Part shown: positions 28,610-37,829 of the stretch, piece by piece | Layout of the letters: the number at the start of each line of letters is the position of its first letter | Numbering within the stretch: position 1 is the first letter of the stretch | From: Labilibaculum antarcticum | GTDB lineage: Bacteria; Bacteroidota; Bacteroidia; Bacteroidales; Marinifilaceae | Length of the DNA stretch: 64,000 nt | Assembly: GCF_002356295.1 (NCBI RefSeq) | Contig: NZ_AP018042.1 | Span: forward strand, 5,550,361-5,614,360 | Direction of reading: 5' to 3' | The notes under the pieces: generated by a model | What the model saw: only the letters and a program-made list of their open reading frames with translations | The model's database searches: none | What the model was told of the DNA's origin: nothing | Made by a program: the position numbers and the translations under genes

Positions 28610-30130
28610 TTATCTCATTAACTGTTGTTTTATTGCATTTCGGTTAATTTTGCCATTGGAAGTAAGTGGCATTTCTTCCAACTGAATGCAAACAGTTGGA
28701 ATCATATACTTAGATAATTTTTGAGATAAGGCAAGTCTCAAATCTCTGACTGCCACTTTCTGATCTGAAATAAAGAAAAGTGTAATCTCTTTTTTAACGG
28801 AATTATATAAAACGCATGCATTTTCGATAACATCTAAACCCATTACGGCTACTTCCACCTCTCCTAACTCAATTCTGTGACCTAAATGTTGAATTTGGAA
28901 ATCCTTTCTACAAACATAAATAATTTCATTTATTTCGTTCCGATACACAACATCTCCTGTACGATATATCTTTTCAGGATAATTCTTGTTCAAAGGATTT
29001 TGAACGAAAACTTCATCTGTTTTTTCTTTATTATTATAATAACCTAAAGCTAATGAACTTCCTCTTACACACAATTCTCCAAGCTCTCCTACCTTTGTCA
29101 ACTGGTTATTATCATTCAGTATTAGCACCCCTGAGTTTCTACATGGAAAACCAATCGGTACAGATTCGTCATCGCTAATTTCACGATTTACAATATAATA
29201 GGTACAATCAACCGTAATCTCTGTTGGACCATACATGTTCACATACATAAGATCAGGCAATTTTTGCCTCCAATAATTTAGGTGCCTCGTCGACATCACT
29301 TCACCACCAAAAAACACCTTTTTAAGATAGGGCATTTCAATCTGATCTAACAATTTAAAATTTGCAATATTAACCAATAATGAAGGAACCCAAAAAAACA
29401 GATTGATTTTTTCCTCATTTAGGTATTTTAATAATTTTGCAGGAAATATAAAAAAGCTTTCAGGGATTAGCACGATTGTTGATCCTGTAGCCATCATTAA
29501 AAAGAGATCAAAAACAGACTGATCAAAGAAAAATGGTGCCTGATTACCAATAATAGATGTATCATCTATTGAAAATTGCTCAATAACCCAATCAATATAA
29601 TCAATAACAGCTCGATGAGGAACAATTACCCCTTTGGGTATACCTGTAGAACCTGAGGTATATAAAATATATGCCGGATTTGTGTCGATATGATCGCTTG
29701 GCAGATTAAACTCTTTTTCAATTCCCTCCTCATGCTTCAATATATCTTCAATCTCAATAATCAATTCTAAAGGATAACCTATTTTTAACAAATTATTTTT
29801 TAATTTACGATTTGTTAAAATTAATTTGGGAGATAAGGAGTCTACAATAATAGCCATTCTTTCTTGTGGCGATTTAATATCCAAAGGCACATAAAAGTTA
29901 CCACTGTAGGAAATACCACAATAGCAAAATATACTTTCCACTGATTTTGGCAAGTACACAGCAATTGGCGAATTTGTAGCTAATTGTGAGTTTACCAAAT
30001 ACTGTAAAATTGTCAAAGAACTGCTTCTTAAATCACCAAAGTTTATTCTACGATCACCATCTACGACAGCCACCTTTTCTTTATATTTAGAAAAACTATT
30101 TTCTAAATATTCCATAACATGTATTCTCAT
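28610..30130 (-). CDS. stand-alone adenylation enzyme (DltA/NRPS A-domain-like)
   Basis: A 506-residue member of the AMP-forming (ANL) superfamily. Core motifs are in order: LYTSGSTGIPKGV (A3), FFFDQSVFDLF (A4-like), NMYGPTEITVDCT (A5), YRTGDVVYR (A7), GHRIELGEVE (A8) and NGKINRNAIK with catalytic K494 (A10). Length and the FFFDQSVFDL motif resemble D-alanine ligase DltA and free-standing NRPS A domains. It should activate an amino or hydroxy acid as adenylate and load it onto a carrier protein, most likely the one encoded just downstream. The acid cannot be told reliably by eye. No DltB/DltD is present, so this is not teichoic-acid alanylation. Confidence 0.9.
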   Translation of the reverse strand: MRIHVMEYLENSFSKYKEKVAVVDGDRRINFGDLRSSSLTILQYLVNSQLATNSPIAVYLPKSVESIFCYCGISYSGNFYVPLDIKSPQERMAIIVDSLSPKLILTNRKLKNNLLKIGYPLELIIEIEDILKHEEGIEKEFNLPSDHIDTNPAYILYTSGSTGIPKGVIVPHRAVIDYIDWVIEQFSIDDTSIIGNQAPFFFDQSVFDLFLMMATGSTIVLIPESFFIFPAKLLKYLNEEKINLFFWVPSLLVNIANFKLLDQIEMPYLKKVFFGGEVMSTRHLNYWRQKLPDLMYVNMYGPTEITVDCTYYIVNREISDDESVPIGFPCRNSGVLILNDNNQLTKVGELGELCVRGSSLALGYYNNKEKTDEVFVQNPLNKNYPEKIYRTGDVVYRNEINEIIYVCRKDFQIQHLGHRIELGEVEVAVMGLDVIENACVLYNSVKKEITLFFISDQKVAVRDLRLALSQKLSKYMIPTVCIQLEEMPLTSNGKINRNAIKQQLMR

Positions 30131-30288
30131 ATAAAAATGCTTTTATCATTGATAGTAAGGAGTCAATTTTCACTTTTAACCATCTGCTTTACCACCTAAT
30201 TACAACACCCTATTCACCCGAACAAAAAAGCACCTTTGTAATATCACAGCAAAGGTGTCCCCATATCCACCAAAAAGAAATCATTATC

Positions 30289-30963
30289 TTATTGTCTTTT
30301 CTTCCCTGACTTAAGGCATGAGGTATTACAAACAGGCTCTTTAAATTTAATAAGCTTGCCAGGATTCCCAACAACAATTGCAAAATCTGGCACGTCATGT
30401 ATAATTACAGCGCCAGCACCAATTGTTGCCCACTTTCCAATTGTAATATAAGGTATAACAACGGCATTAGCTCCGATATGAGTACCTTCTCCAACCACAA
30501 CATTTCCACATAAAGTAGCTTGTGGTGAGATATGAACAAAATCCCCAAGAACACATTCGTGATCTACAGAAGCTCCCGAATTCAATATAACATGCTTGCC
30601 AATACGACTATCAACTTGCAAAATAGAGTTGTGAAAAATAACACTACCTTCTCCAATTTCGACATTAGGCGAAACACAAGCAGATGGGTGTATAATAGTG
30701 CCAAACAAATATTTAACGTTTTTAACAATTTTTTTACGGATTAAATTATCCCCAATTGATACCACCAAGGGAAATCTGTGCTTCTCCTTTTGATAACAAC
30801 CAAAAAAAGGAAAATCGCCAAAGCTTTTCAGATCAGGATTATCGTCGAATATACCTTCAACAATCCCCTGGCTTGCAGCGATGCACTCGGCAATCACCTT
30901 TGCATGCCCACTACCCCCATAAAGTAGGTATTGTTTATTCTTTGTTTCCATACCAAGTGTCAT
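30289..30963 (-). CDS. PglD-like UDP-4-amino-sugar N-acetyltransferase
   Basis: A 224-residue NeuD/PglD-family protein: N-terminal nucleotide-sugar part (LLYGGSGHAKVIAE, 13-26) and C-terminal left-handed beta-helix (about 90-210). Catalytic His H135 lies in GASVDHECVLGDFVHISP, the PglD pattern. It should N-acetylate the 4-amino group of the sugar made by the PglE-like enzyme, giving UDP-diacetylbacillosamine. Its start overlaps the end of the PglC-like gene by up to 29 bases; a second ATG (30951) would shorten the overlap. Pairing with a PglC-like transferase in the same operon supports the assignment. Confidence 0.9.
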   Translation of the reverse strand: MTLGMETKNKQYLLYGGSGHAKVIAECIAASQGIVEGIFDDNPDLKSFGDFPFFGCYQKEKHRFPLVVSIGDNLIRKKIVKNVKYLFGTIIHPSACVSPNVEIGEGSVIFHNSILQVDSRIGKHVILNSGASVDHECVLGDFVHISPQATLCGNVVVGEGTHIGANAVVIPYITIGKWATIGAGAVIIHDVPDFAIVVGNPGKLIKFKEPVCNTSCLKSGKKRQ

Positions 30964-31543
30964 TTAATTTTGTTGTAACCAGACTTACATCCTTAGCTGT
31001 AAACACATTTATAATCGTTTTAAAAAAAATCTTTACATCCAAAGCAAATCCAATATTATCCACATAAAATAGATCTAATTCAAACTTGTCTTTCCATGCA
31101 ATGGTATTGCGACCATTAACCTGAGCCCACCCCGTAATACCCGGTTTCACGTCATGGCGTCGAGCTTGTTCTTTACTGTATAAGGGCAGGTAGCTCATCA
31201 AGAGGGGCCGTGGACCAACTAAACTAAGATCCCCTTTTAAAACATTTACTAATTGAGGCAATTCATCGAGTGAAGTCTTCCGACAAATTGTCCCCATAAA
31301 TGTTAATCGATCTTCATCGGGTAACAATTTCCCGTCTTTATCTTTCGCGTCGGTCATGGTTTTAAATTTAATAATGCGAAAAGCTTCACCATGCAAGCCA
31401 GGACGAATTTGATAAAAGTATACCTTTCCATTATTGGCAAACCATAAGGATATATGAACAATCAACCATAATGGAGTAAACAAGAACAAAAGAAGTAAGG
31501 CACATATAAAATCAAAAAATGGTTTTAAATACGAAACATACAT
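30935..31543 (-). CDS. PglC-like initiating phosphoglycosyltransferase
   Basis: A 202-residue small monotopic phosphoglycosyltransferase. One N-terminal reentrant membrane segment (about 8-33) is followed by the catalytic region with FKTMTDAKDKDGKLLPDEDR, the D93-E94 dyad in TSLDELPQL, GDLSLVGPRPLL and KPGITGWAQVNGRN. Size, dyad position and motifs match Campylobacter PglC closely. It should transfer phospho-diacetylbacillosamine (or a related UDP sugar) from UDP to undecaprenyl phosphate at the inner membrane and so start each repeat unit. It is the only initiating transferase visible in the locus. Confidence 0.93.
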   Translation of the reverse strand: MYVSYLKPFFDFICALLLLFLFTPLWLIVHISLWFANNGKVYFYQIRPGLHGEAFRIIKFKTMTDAKDKDGKLLPDEDRLTFMGTICRKTSLDELPQLVNVLKGDLSLVGPRPLLMSYLPLYSKEQARRHDVKPGITGWAQVNGRNTIAWKDKFELDLFYVDNIGFALDVKIFFKTIINVFTAKDVSLVTTKLNDTWYGNKE

Positions 31544-31694
31544 AACAAAAATTTATTTTTTATTGAATAAAATAATTTTAACGAAAAATCCCATAAATAG
31601 AAACCCTCAGAATAGTATAGTAACATATGCTTTAATATATATACTATTAATTATCTATTGTTTTTAATAATTAATTCACTCTAATAATTAAAAT

Positions 31695-32765
31695 TTAATT
31701 CATCAAACGTGACACAATTGTTTTAACTTTTCGTTTTAGTCTTTCTTGTCTTACTTCGTTTATACAAATCTTCAGAATTCCCTCTTCATCAAGACTTAAA
31801 ACGGCTACAATAAATTTATCAGAGAATATTGACTTATTACGGTAGTAATCCATACACTCAATAAAACGATAATCTTCTAAGGAGACAGTTATAAATTCTT
31901 TTGCATTGTTTAAGTGCTTACATCTAATTAGCATTTTGATGTGAGTTTTAAAACAATTTTTAATCTCAATTTTGGCGGTCTCAATAAATGCTTCTACATT
32001 ATATTGCATCGCATATTTCTTCTTAAGTATATATTGATCAAGTACATCTTTAAAAAAAAACTGATTAAACCCGTCAGTCATTCCTCCAAATCTATAATAG
32101 TATACTTCTTTTTTGACAATACTAATCTTTTTTAAAAAGGGATGAATACTTAAATTGAATATTAAATCCTCTCCCATTTTAAAATTAGAAGGTGCCACCT
32201 TAGCCTGTAAAACAACCGATTTTCGATACAACTTACCACACATTGAGACCATCAACTTGTTTACACCAAAATAGGACACCAAATATTCCTTCATCAACTC
32301 CGATCTCCCAATATGGATATCAACATATTGACCATACATATTTTGTGGTTTTGTTCGAATCATTCCAAACTTATCCAGAACTCTTACTAATGCTCCAGAG
32401 CTTATGTCCGCATTCGTAGAAATTATATCATCATGCAATATTTGAATTGATTTAGGTGCAATCCAATCATCAGAATCAACAAACATCAGAAATTTACCAA
32501 GAGAAGCTCTAATCCCTTCAAACCTTGCGTTATCAACACCTTTATTTTTCTTTAAATTAATCAATTGTATGTCGTCATACTTTTCACAATATGATCTACA
32601 GATAGAAAGACTGTTATCTGAACTAAAATCATTAATAAGAATCAGTTCAAAAGATTGAAAAGATTGTGACAAAACAGAACCAATGCATCTGTCTAAATAT
32701 CTACCAGCATTATATACTGGAATAATAACACTTATTTCAGGATAAGAATTCATAACATGTTCCAT
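31695..32765 (-). CDS. glycosyltransferase family 2
   Basis: A 356-residue GT-A glycosyltransferase. ISVIIPVYNAGRYLDRCI opens the nucleotide-binding fold, SQSFQSFELILINDFSSDNS contains the first Asp cluster, and FLMFVDSDDWI is the DxD-type metal site. The C-terminal third is helical and basic. It should add one sugar to the lipid-linked repeat at the cytoplasmic face. Two in-frame ATGs (32765 and 32753) are possible starts; only four residues differ. Confidence 0.9.
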   Translation of the reverse strand: MEHVMNSYPEISVIIPVYNAGRYLDRCIGSVLSQSFQSFELILINDFSSDNSLSICRSYCEKYDDIQLINLKKNKGVDNARFEGIRASLGKFLMFVDSDDWIAPKSIQILHDDIISTNADISSGALVRVLDKFGMIRTKPQNMYGQYVDIHIGRSELMKEYLVSYFGVNKLMVSMCGKLYRKSVVLQAKVAPSNFKMGEDLIFNLSIHPFLKKISIVKKEVYYYRFGGMTDGFNQFFFKDVLDQYILKKKYAMQYNVEAFIETAKIEIKNCFKTHIKMLIRCKHLNNAKEFITVSLEDYRFIECMDYYRNKSIFSDKFIVAVLSLDEEGILKICINEVRQERLKRKVKTIVSRLMN

Positions 32766-32779
32766 AAATTAACCAACAT

Positions 32780-33949
32780 CTAGTTCGACTTGCTATTATA
32801 TAGTATGTTATCGTATTCTTTTAATAACATTTTCCACACAAATTTTCTTTCGTATCGATCTGTAATCATTTTCCGAGCATTACTCAATAACCTTTTTCGT
32901 TTTTCCTGATTAACCAATAATTCTTCCATGGCTTTATAGAGGGCATCGATATCTTTTGGAGGAATAATTATTCCATTGTGATCATCTTCAATAATTTCAT
33001 TGCAACCATTAATATCGGTAACAATACTAGGAAGTTCCATCGCTCCTGCTTGCATTACCACATTAGGAAATCCTTCTCTATAACTTGGAAAAGCAAGAAC
33101 ATCAGATACAGCAAAAAACGGACGTACATCTTCCTGCCAACCCATCTCCAAAATAGACGCATGATCTTGTATCGTTTTAAGTGTCTCACTAGAAATCGGA
33201 TCCAAATCAGCTTCATAATCGCCCACCAGAATTAGTTTGCAATTTGGATATTTGATTGAGAGTTGCTGAAAAGCATTTATCAATTCATTAATTCCTTTAT
33301 CTCGAACAATTCTGCCAACAAAACAAAAAACACAATCCGAATTGAAAAGCCCCAATTCTTTTTGCAATAAAACTTTGGTTTTATCTTGTATTTGATCTAA
33401 TGAAAAGTATGAAGTATCAATCCCATTAGAGCTACCCTTTCCTATCACCTTTAATTTAGAGATGTCACAAAATCTCTCATCCTCTATAATACTCTTTAAT
33501 CCATATGAATTCGGATAAATTTTTGTTGCACAAAAATAAGTTACTTTCTCAACAAAATTTAGCAGCTTTCGTTTAGTTCCTTTTGCCTCAATTAATGGTA
33601 ATCCGGCAACGGTATGCAATCGATTAGGAACTCTTGCGAAGTAGGCAGCCAACATGCCTAAGGTTCCAGCCTTTGGTGTATGTGTATGCACAATATCAGG
33701 TTTTTCAACCCTCATAATCTGAAATAGTTTCCATAATGATAATAAATCCTTAAAGGGGCTTATACGCCGTGTCATCTCTACCTCAAAAGTATCGACTCCT
33801 TCATTCTTTTCAATTTCCTGTAGTTGAATTCCAGGAGATGAAATTCCAATAACCTCAAAATATTGGTTCATATAACGCAATTGCCCCTTAAGTAGTCCTC
33901 CTAAAGATTGTGGCACAGTTGTAATTCTTATTATTTTTTTCTTTCGCAT
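32780..33949 (-). CDS. glycosyltransferase family 4
   Basis: A 389-residue GT-B glycosyltransferase. The N-terminal domain has PDIVHTHTPKAGTLGMLAAY, typical of WbpY/PglA-like GT4 enzymes, and the C-terminal domain has FVGRIVRDKGINELINAF and the retaining-enzyme E-x7-E region PSYREGFPNVVMQAGAME. In Pgl-type systems a GT4 of this sort adds the second sugar to the bacillosamine; that role here is a guess from order and similarity. It lies 14 bases before the next gene. Confidence 0.9.
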   Translation of the reverse strand: MRKKKIIRITTVPQSLGGLLKGQLRYMNQYFEVIGISSPGIQLQEIEKNEGVDTFEVEMTRRISPFKDLLSLWKLFQIMRVEKPDIVHTHTPKAGTLGMLAAYFARVPNRLHTVAGLPLIEAKGTKRKLLNFVEKVTYFCATKIYPNSYGLKSIIEDERFCDISKLKVIGKGSSNGIDTSYFSLDQIQDKTKVLLQKELGLFNSDCVFCFVGRIVRDKGINELINAFQQLSIKYPNCKLILVGDYEADLDPISSETLKTIQDHASILEMGWQEDVRPFFAVSDVLAFPSYREGFPNVVMQAGAMELPSIVTDINGCNEIIEDDHNGIIIPPKDIDALYKAMEELLVNQEKRKRLLSNARKMITDRYERKFVWKMLLKEYDNILYNSKSN

Positions 33950-34058
33950 CTTATATTATTCGGTAATATGCTTATCCAAGTTCTAATGACTTAAAATATC
34001 TTAGTTAACTACTATTCTAAATTAAATTTACTCTTTGTATAAAAAATATCAAGCAACT

Positions 34059-35183
34059 TTAACTCTTCTCTAGAATTGATACATTATTTGCAATTATTTG
34101 TTGTTGAAGATAAAATTGTTCCAACCACATACTTGTATCCACAATATCAAAACCAGCTTTCTTTATGAAACTATGAGAATCGACGCATTCCTTATTAGAT
34201 ATAATGTCAATAACTTTTTCAGCCCACTCTCCAGCCGTATTGTTAAGATCTAAACGATGTATCAAGTTACAGCCCACATCTACTTCCTCTGTAATAGAAT
34301 CCGTAATGATACAATTTACACCAGCTGCCTGAGCTTCAATCAGCGTTAAAGGTAATCCCTCGAATAAAGACGGCATTAAAAACAAATCCATCTTTGATAA
34401 GAGCTGAGGAATGTCTGAACGTACCCCTAAAAATTTCACGTTATTTTCAAGGCCCTTATTTATAACTTCTTGTTCAATTTCTAATTTTAAAGATCCATCA
34501 CCTATTAAGATAAGTTCTGATTCTTGAATTCTATTATGTATTTCTTTAAAAATTTCGACAATAAACTTATGATTTTTTTGAGCACTGAAACTACCAATAT
34601 GCCCAATTACAATGCGATTATCTTCTCTTGTTGTTTTCCGCATTGCAACATTATCGAATTGATCTAAACAAGCACCATTTTGTATGACTTTCGAATTGAA
34701 ACTATTTGTTCCAAACAGCCAATTTAATGCTTCGGAGGAACATCCAAATTGATGCGTAGTAACCTTACCAATATTTGATTTTAAATAGATCCTAAACAAA
34801 CCTTCAAAAAAGGAATATTTAGGAAAATAATTATGACTATGAGCAATTCTAATGCGAATACCTGCTTTTTTAGCTTGTCCAAGTATCATTCGACTCATCT
34901 CATTCATATGTGAATGCACAATAGAATAATCGGATTTCTTAAAAAAATCGATAAGCTTTCTCTTATACCTCAAAGGCCCAACTTGCGTTAAATAAGGAAG
35001 TCGAAATATTTCCCCTCCCAAACCTTTAATTTCTTCCTCATAATCACCAATATCCGGATGTTGGACTAAGAAATCAAATTGAACCTTAGATCTATCTATA
35101 TTGCGAAAGATGTTCATAACTAAAGTCTCTGCTCCACCTCTATTTAATATTCGAAAAACATGTAAAACTCTTATTGGCAGCAT
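34059..35183 (-). CDS. glycosyltransferase family 4
   Basis: A 374-residue GT-B enzyme. RVLHVFRILNRGGAETLVMN is the Gly-rich acceptor loop of many GT4 (EpsF-like) enzymes, with IVHSHMNEMSRM after it. The C-terminal donor domain has GHIGSFSAQKNHKFIVEIF and PSLFEGLPLTLIEAQAAG with the conserved Glu pair. It is closely spaced with the GT2 upstream gene (22 bases). Donor and linkage are unknown. Confidence 0.9.
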   Translation of the reverse strand: MLPIRVLHVFRILNRGGAETLVMNIFRNIDRSKVQFDFLVQHPDIGDYEEEIKGLGGEIFRLPYLTQVGPLRYKRKLIDFFKKSDYSIVHSHMNEMSRMILGQAKKAGIRIRIAHSHNYFPKYSFFEGLFRIYLKSNIGKVTTHQFGCSSEALNWLFGTNSFNSKVIQNGACLDQFDNVAMRKTTREDNRIVIGHIGSFSAQKNHKFIVEIFKEIHNRIQESELILIGDGSLKLEIEQEVINKGLENNVKFLGVRSDIPQLLSKMDLFLMPSLFEGLPLTLIEAQAAGVNCIITDSITEEVDVGCNLIHRLDLNNTAGEWAEKVIDIISNKECVDSHSFIKKAGFDIVDTSMWLEQFYLQQQIIANNVSILEKS

Positions 35184-35205
35184 ATGTACTGATTTTATTG
35201 AGAAA

Positions 35206-36084
35206 TCAACTAAAACGAATTCGAAGACGAATGTATATATTCAAAATAATACCGAATGGAATTGCTAAAAAGACTAAGCCTAAATTTGAGTTATGTCGAA
35301 GTAATTTATAATCATTGATAAAAATCACCGAAGAAACATAATGAATTGCAGCACGAAAACGATCTCTAAAACGTATTCCATATTGCATACTGACCCTCCT
35401 CGCCTCAGCAAAGCCTTTTGGACTTTGTTTGTATTGTTTAAAAATTGTTCCGCTTGATCCATCCTCTTGATATTCAACCACACAAATAACTTCATTCATA
35501 ACAAGGAGTTCATAGTCCTGATCAATCAAAATATATTTTGATCCTAAAGGAACCAAACGCTCTCCAGAGTAAATTCCATATTTTGGATATTCATTTACAA
35601 CTTCAGTCCTATACACTAATTTTTTATCTCCTGTACCTCCATTTGCATAAAACCCACTCAAAGTTACTGTTTCCGTATCAGGTAGTAATGAACCTATAAT
35701 TCCTCCATCATTAGTAGCATCCAAACCAATTATGCCAGCCAAGTTAGAATTTGAATTTTCATTCCATACTTTCAATATCTTATCAACTGCATTATCAGCT
35801 AAATAATCATCTGAATCAATGCAAACATTTAATTCAGTATCAATTAATTCATAAGCTGAATTATGAGCTCCATGCATACCCTGATTTTCCTGATAGTAAT
35901 ATCGAATTTCTATTATTCCTTCCTTAATCCACGAATGAACAACCTGCTTTGTATCGTCATAACTACCATCATCTACGATTAACCATTTGAATGAACGATT
36001 CGATTGCTTTTTTAAACTCTCGTATAAACGCAACAAAAGATGTGATCTATTATAACTTGGAGTAAAAATGGTAATTTGTTTCAT
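35206..36084 (-). CDS. glycosyltransferase family 2
   Basis: A 292-residue GT-A enzyme with ITIFTPSYNRSHLLLRLYES at the start, WLIVDDGSYDDT in the nucleotide-binding fold and NVCIDSDDYLAD as the DxD-type site. A hydrophobic C-terminal helix (about 268-285) may tether it to the inner membrane. It is shorter than the other GT2 in the locus and lacks its helical extension. It should add one sugar of the repeat unit. Confidence 0.88.
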   Translation of the reverse strand: MKQITIFTPSYNRSHLLLRLYESLKKQSNRSFKWLIVDDGSYDDTKQVVHSWIKEGIIEIRYYYQENQGMHGAHNSAYELIDTELNVCIDSDDYLADNAVDKILKVWNENSNSNLAGIIGLDATNDGGIIGSLLPDTETVTLSGFYANGGTGDKKLVYRTEVVNEYPKYGIYSGERLVPLGSKYILIDQDYELLVMNEVICVVEYQEDGSSGTIFKQYKQSPKGFAEARRVSMQYGIRFRDRFRAAIHYVSSVIFINDYKLLRHNSNLGLVFLAIPFGIILNIYIRLRIRFS

Positions 36085-36162
36085 AAAATAACAATAGAAT
36101 AAAAATTAAAACTTACCTGATTACAAACTTAATACAATAATTTATTTGTGTTCTAAATACCT

Positions 36163-37254
36163 TTATTTACTAATATAGTACAGAACATATGTAAAGCTAA
36201 AATAGCCAAGTATAACAAGTCCGGTAATAGAATATTGATATCTAAACATTTTGTATTTTAAAAGTGGATAAATTATAACTATTGCCATCATAAACCACGA
36301 TAGATAAGCAAAACGATTGGAAAAGCTGGCACGAATCACCATTATCCAAAAAGCATTACTGATTAAATACGTATTAAAAATTTGGTGATAAAATTTATCT
36401 TTAAAATTGTATCTGAAAATATATAGATATCCAGCAAATACAGCCATAAAACTGTATAGTAAAAAATCCCATCGAAAACCTGTGCTACTAAACTGATCAG
36501 CATATTCTGTCGATGTTAAATAACCAGCCAAACGATCGTCACCAAATCCTAAACTTGAAAAAAGATTAACCCACACTCCGCCCATAGTTACAGATAAAAC
36601 AATAGATAAAAACCAGAACCATAAATAGTATTTAGGCTTATTATATAAAAAAGTGAGTCCTAATGCAACTAAAGGCAACAACATCGATTTATGGAATAGT
36701 ACGGAAAGTATGAGTATTCCGAGCATCTTTATAGGGTGCGACCTGTAAGACAATCCCCAAATAAATAAGGAAGTTCCTAAACCAGCTCGAATCCCATTTG
36801 TTCCATACGTCCAAAACGACATACTAGCAATATAAATAAGCAAGGCTAAAAAATAATGATTAGGATGCCAACGTTTAAGTGCTAAAAATGGAGGTATTAA
36901 GTATAGCATTGCACAAACAAGGAAAAAAACATTTAAGCTTACCACTTTTGATACCGCTTTCATAAACAACCAAAAGCCTAAATCGCTAGAATGCAGAAAT
37001 GCCCCACCATTTTCAAAGTGTAAAAAATAACGTTCGTAGGTTCTCATATCACCAAAGTACTTACCACTTACCGGACGTAATCCCATATATAAAATAACAA
37101 AAAACAAAATAGCAAGAGCTGCAATACTATTAAATCGATAACAAACAAGTTCTCCTCCTTGATTTACATATGTATGGACTAATGTTACAATTACAAAAAG
37201 TAAAATGATGTTGTAAAAAAACTCTGTATAAAATGATAATGGTATTCCGAACAT
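36163..37254 (-). CDS. EpsG-family polysaccharide polymerase (Wzy role)
   Basis: A 363-residue integral membrane protein with about ten predicted helices. The segment LYMGLRPVSGKYFGDMRTYE is typical of EpsG-family polymerases (R-P-x-x-x-x-x-G-D-x-x-x-Y), as is the periplasmic acidic/aromatic loop after it. It should join repeat units on the periplasmic face in a Wzx/Wzy pathway with the flippase at 42387-43952. No other polymerase candidate is seen in the locus. Confidence 0.87.
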   Translation of the reverse strand: MFGIPLSFYTEFFYNIILLFVIVTLVHTYVNQGGELVCYRFNSIAALAILFFVILYMGLRPVSGKYFGDMRTYERYFLHFENGGAFLHSSDLGFWLFMKAVSKVVSLNVFFLVCAMLYLIPPFLALKRWHPNHYFLALLIYIASMSFWTYGTNGIRAGLGTSLFIWGLSYRSHPIKMLGILILSVLFHKSMLLPLVALGLTFLYNKPKYYLWFWFLSIVLSVTMGGVWVNLFSSLGFGDDRLAGYLTSTEYADQFSSTGFRWDFLLYSFMAVFAGYLYIFRYNFKDKFYHQIFNTYLISNAFWIMVIRASFSNRFAYLSWFMMAIVIIYPLLKYKMFRYQYSITGLVILGYFSFTYVLYYISK

Positions 37255-37257
37255 TAA

Positions 37258-37824
37258 TTATTTATTTTCAACTTTATTAATAATTCGTGCAGGATTGCCA
37301 ACAACTATCGCATTCTTTGGCACATCCTTAACAACAACAGCCCCAGCACCTATAATTGCATTATCACCAATAGTAATACCTCCGATAATTATTGCATTTG
37401 CATGTACTTCAACATTTGATCCAAGTATTGGTCTTTTACCATTTTTTTCTCCAATAGTCACTAAATGATTAATGTAAACATTTTCACCTATTACTTTTGC
37501 ATTTAATATTGTAGAATAGGGATGCGCAAGCCTCAACCCACCACCAACTTTCGTATAGATATCAATAGTAAAACTAGGATGCTTAGGATAAAAAACGCGT
37601 AGGATTTTTGAAAAGAGACCTGGTGTTCTAAAGTAAAATAAAGTTCTAAAGTAACGATTGGTTACTAATTCATAAGACAAGTCGTATAATAACCTAACTC
37701 CCTTTTTATTGCACACTTGGGTTGAATATAAGTCTGCTTTAATAAGATTTTTACTTCTTGCTACAGCATACAATAATAAATGTGGAATATAGAAAAACTG
37801 ACCTGCCAAAATTATCCATCTCAT
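37258..37824 (-). CDS. serine-acetyltransferase-like hexapeptide O-acetyltransferase
   Basis: A 188-residue protein. The C-terminal 110 residues form a left-handed beta-helix with hexapeptide repeats ([20 protein letters not shown] and [20 protein letters not shown]), with [20 protein letters not shown] in the position of the catalytic His. The family includes CysE and EPS-locus O-acetyltransferases such as colanic-acid WcaB. Here it most likely O-acetylates the polymer precursor. It starts 5 bases after the upstream GT4 gene stop and ends 3 bases before the polymerase gene, so translation may be coupled. Confidence 0.87.
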   Translation of the reverse strand: MRWIILAGQFFYIPHLLLYAVARSKNLIKADLYSTQVCNKKGVRLLYDLSYELVTNRYFRTLFYFRTPGLFSKILRVFYPKHPSFTIDIYTKVGGGLRLAHPYSTILNAKVIGENVYINHLVTIGEKNGKRPILGSNVEVHANAIIIGGITIGDNAIIGAGAVVVKDVPKNAIVVGNPARIINKVENK

Positions 37825-37829
37825 AATAA

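Noticed and set aside
28303-30130. DltABCD teichoic-acid D-alanylation operon
   Set aside because: A DltA-like and DltC-like pair is present, but DltB and DltD are missing and the neighbours are glycan and acyl-transfer genes of a Gram-negative type.
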